From assembly GCA_959604655.1 (NCBI GenBank), contig CAUHCL010000115.1:1-6401 (forward strand): a DNA stretch of 6,401 nt, read 5' to 3'. Source of the DNA: an uncultured Alistipes sp. (GTDB lineage Bacteria; Bacteroidota; Bacteroidia; Bacteroidales; Rikenellaceae). Numbering within the stretch: the first letter of the stretch is position 1; each line of letters opens with the position of its first letter. Position numbers and translations under genes: made by a program. Below, piece by piece: positions 6,278 to 6,401 of the stretch. Below the pieces are notes generated by a model. That model was not told the origin of the DNA, did no database searches, and saw only the letters and a list, made by a program, of their open reading frames with translations.

Positions 6278-6401
6278 CGGGCGGGAGGCTGTGACCCACG
6301 CGACTTTGAAGAGTCATATTATTACGACGCTTTATGCTGTTCGCCGACGGCGGAGGGCATGTGTGGTATTTATCTTCGGCGGCTGCGGGGGTCGCGCTTT
6401 A
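6278..6401 (+). repeat. Right copy of the compound repeat, inverted relative to the left one and cut by the window end
   Basis: The plus strand carries the same order as the left copy read on the minus strand. A 38-nt module starting CGGGCGGGAGGCTGTGACCC comes first, then GAAGAGTC, CTTTATGCTGTTCG, TTTATCTTCGGCGGCTGCG and TCGCGCTTTA. The sequence stops at the point where the left copy turns into the loop of its hairpin, so the second hairpin arm probably lies just outside the window. GC content rises sharply here against the AT-rich leader at 6160-6277. Confidence 0.75.

Overview
The window looks like a chromosomal piece of a GC-rich member of the Bacteroidales, most like Alistipes or another Rikenellaceae. 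The evidence is the high-GC coding sequence, the TAnnTTTG-type -7 promoter elements in AT-rich leaders, the lack of clear Shine-Dalgarno sites, and Bacteroidetes-style versions of the protein families. The genus is an inference. All supported genes lie on the minus strand, so the biological reading order is right to left.

Region by region, in transcription order. (1) 6128-6401 is intergenic. It has an AT-rich leader with a perfect -7 element (6152-6159) and, at the far right, a GC-rich repeat cut by the window edge. (2) 6127-1339 is a tight four-gene cluster with gaps of 13, 6 and 6 nt: an LtaS-like membrane sulfatase/phosphotransferase, a substrate-binding lipoprotein, a FecCD/BtuC-type permease and its ATPase. 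The last three form a complete ABC importer of the iron-siderophore/heme/cobalamin class. The substrate cannot be read from the sequence, and no riboswitch is recognisable in the leader. (3) 1231-1338 holds an inverted repeat that overlaps the ATPase stop codon and a good Bacteroidetes-type promoter. (4) 1230-316 is a lipoprotein of the type I phosphodiesterase/nucleotide pyrophosphatase family. It is broken by an in-frame TAG at codon 147, which splits the catalytic residues between two halves. (5) 1-315 has no supportable gene. It is packed with perfect hairpins and repeat modules.

The main non-coding signal is that the gene block is bracketed by two diverged copies of a compound intergenic repeat in inverted orientation (115-307 on the minus strand, 6278-6401 on the plus strand). 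Together they share a 38-nt module and a module of about 90 nt, which ends in the arm of a long hairpin. This resembles a dispersed structured repeat family. Nothing in the window clearly amounts to a new defence, mobile or biosynthetic system. The points most worth checking are the repeat pair, the amber-interrupted phosphodiesterase, and the pairing of an LtaS-like enzyme with a metal-chelate importer in one transcription unit.
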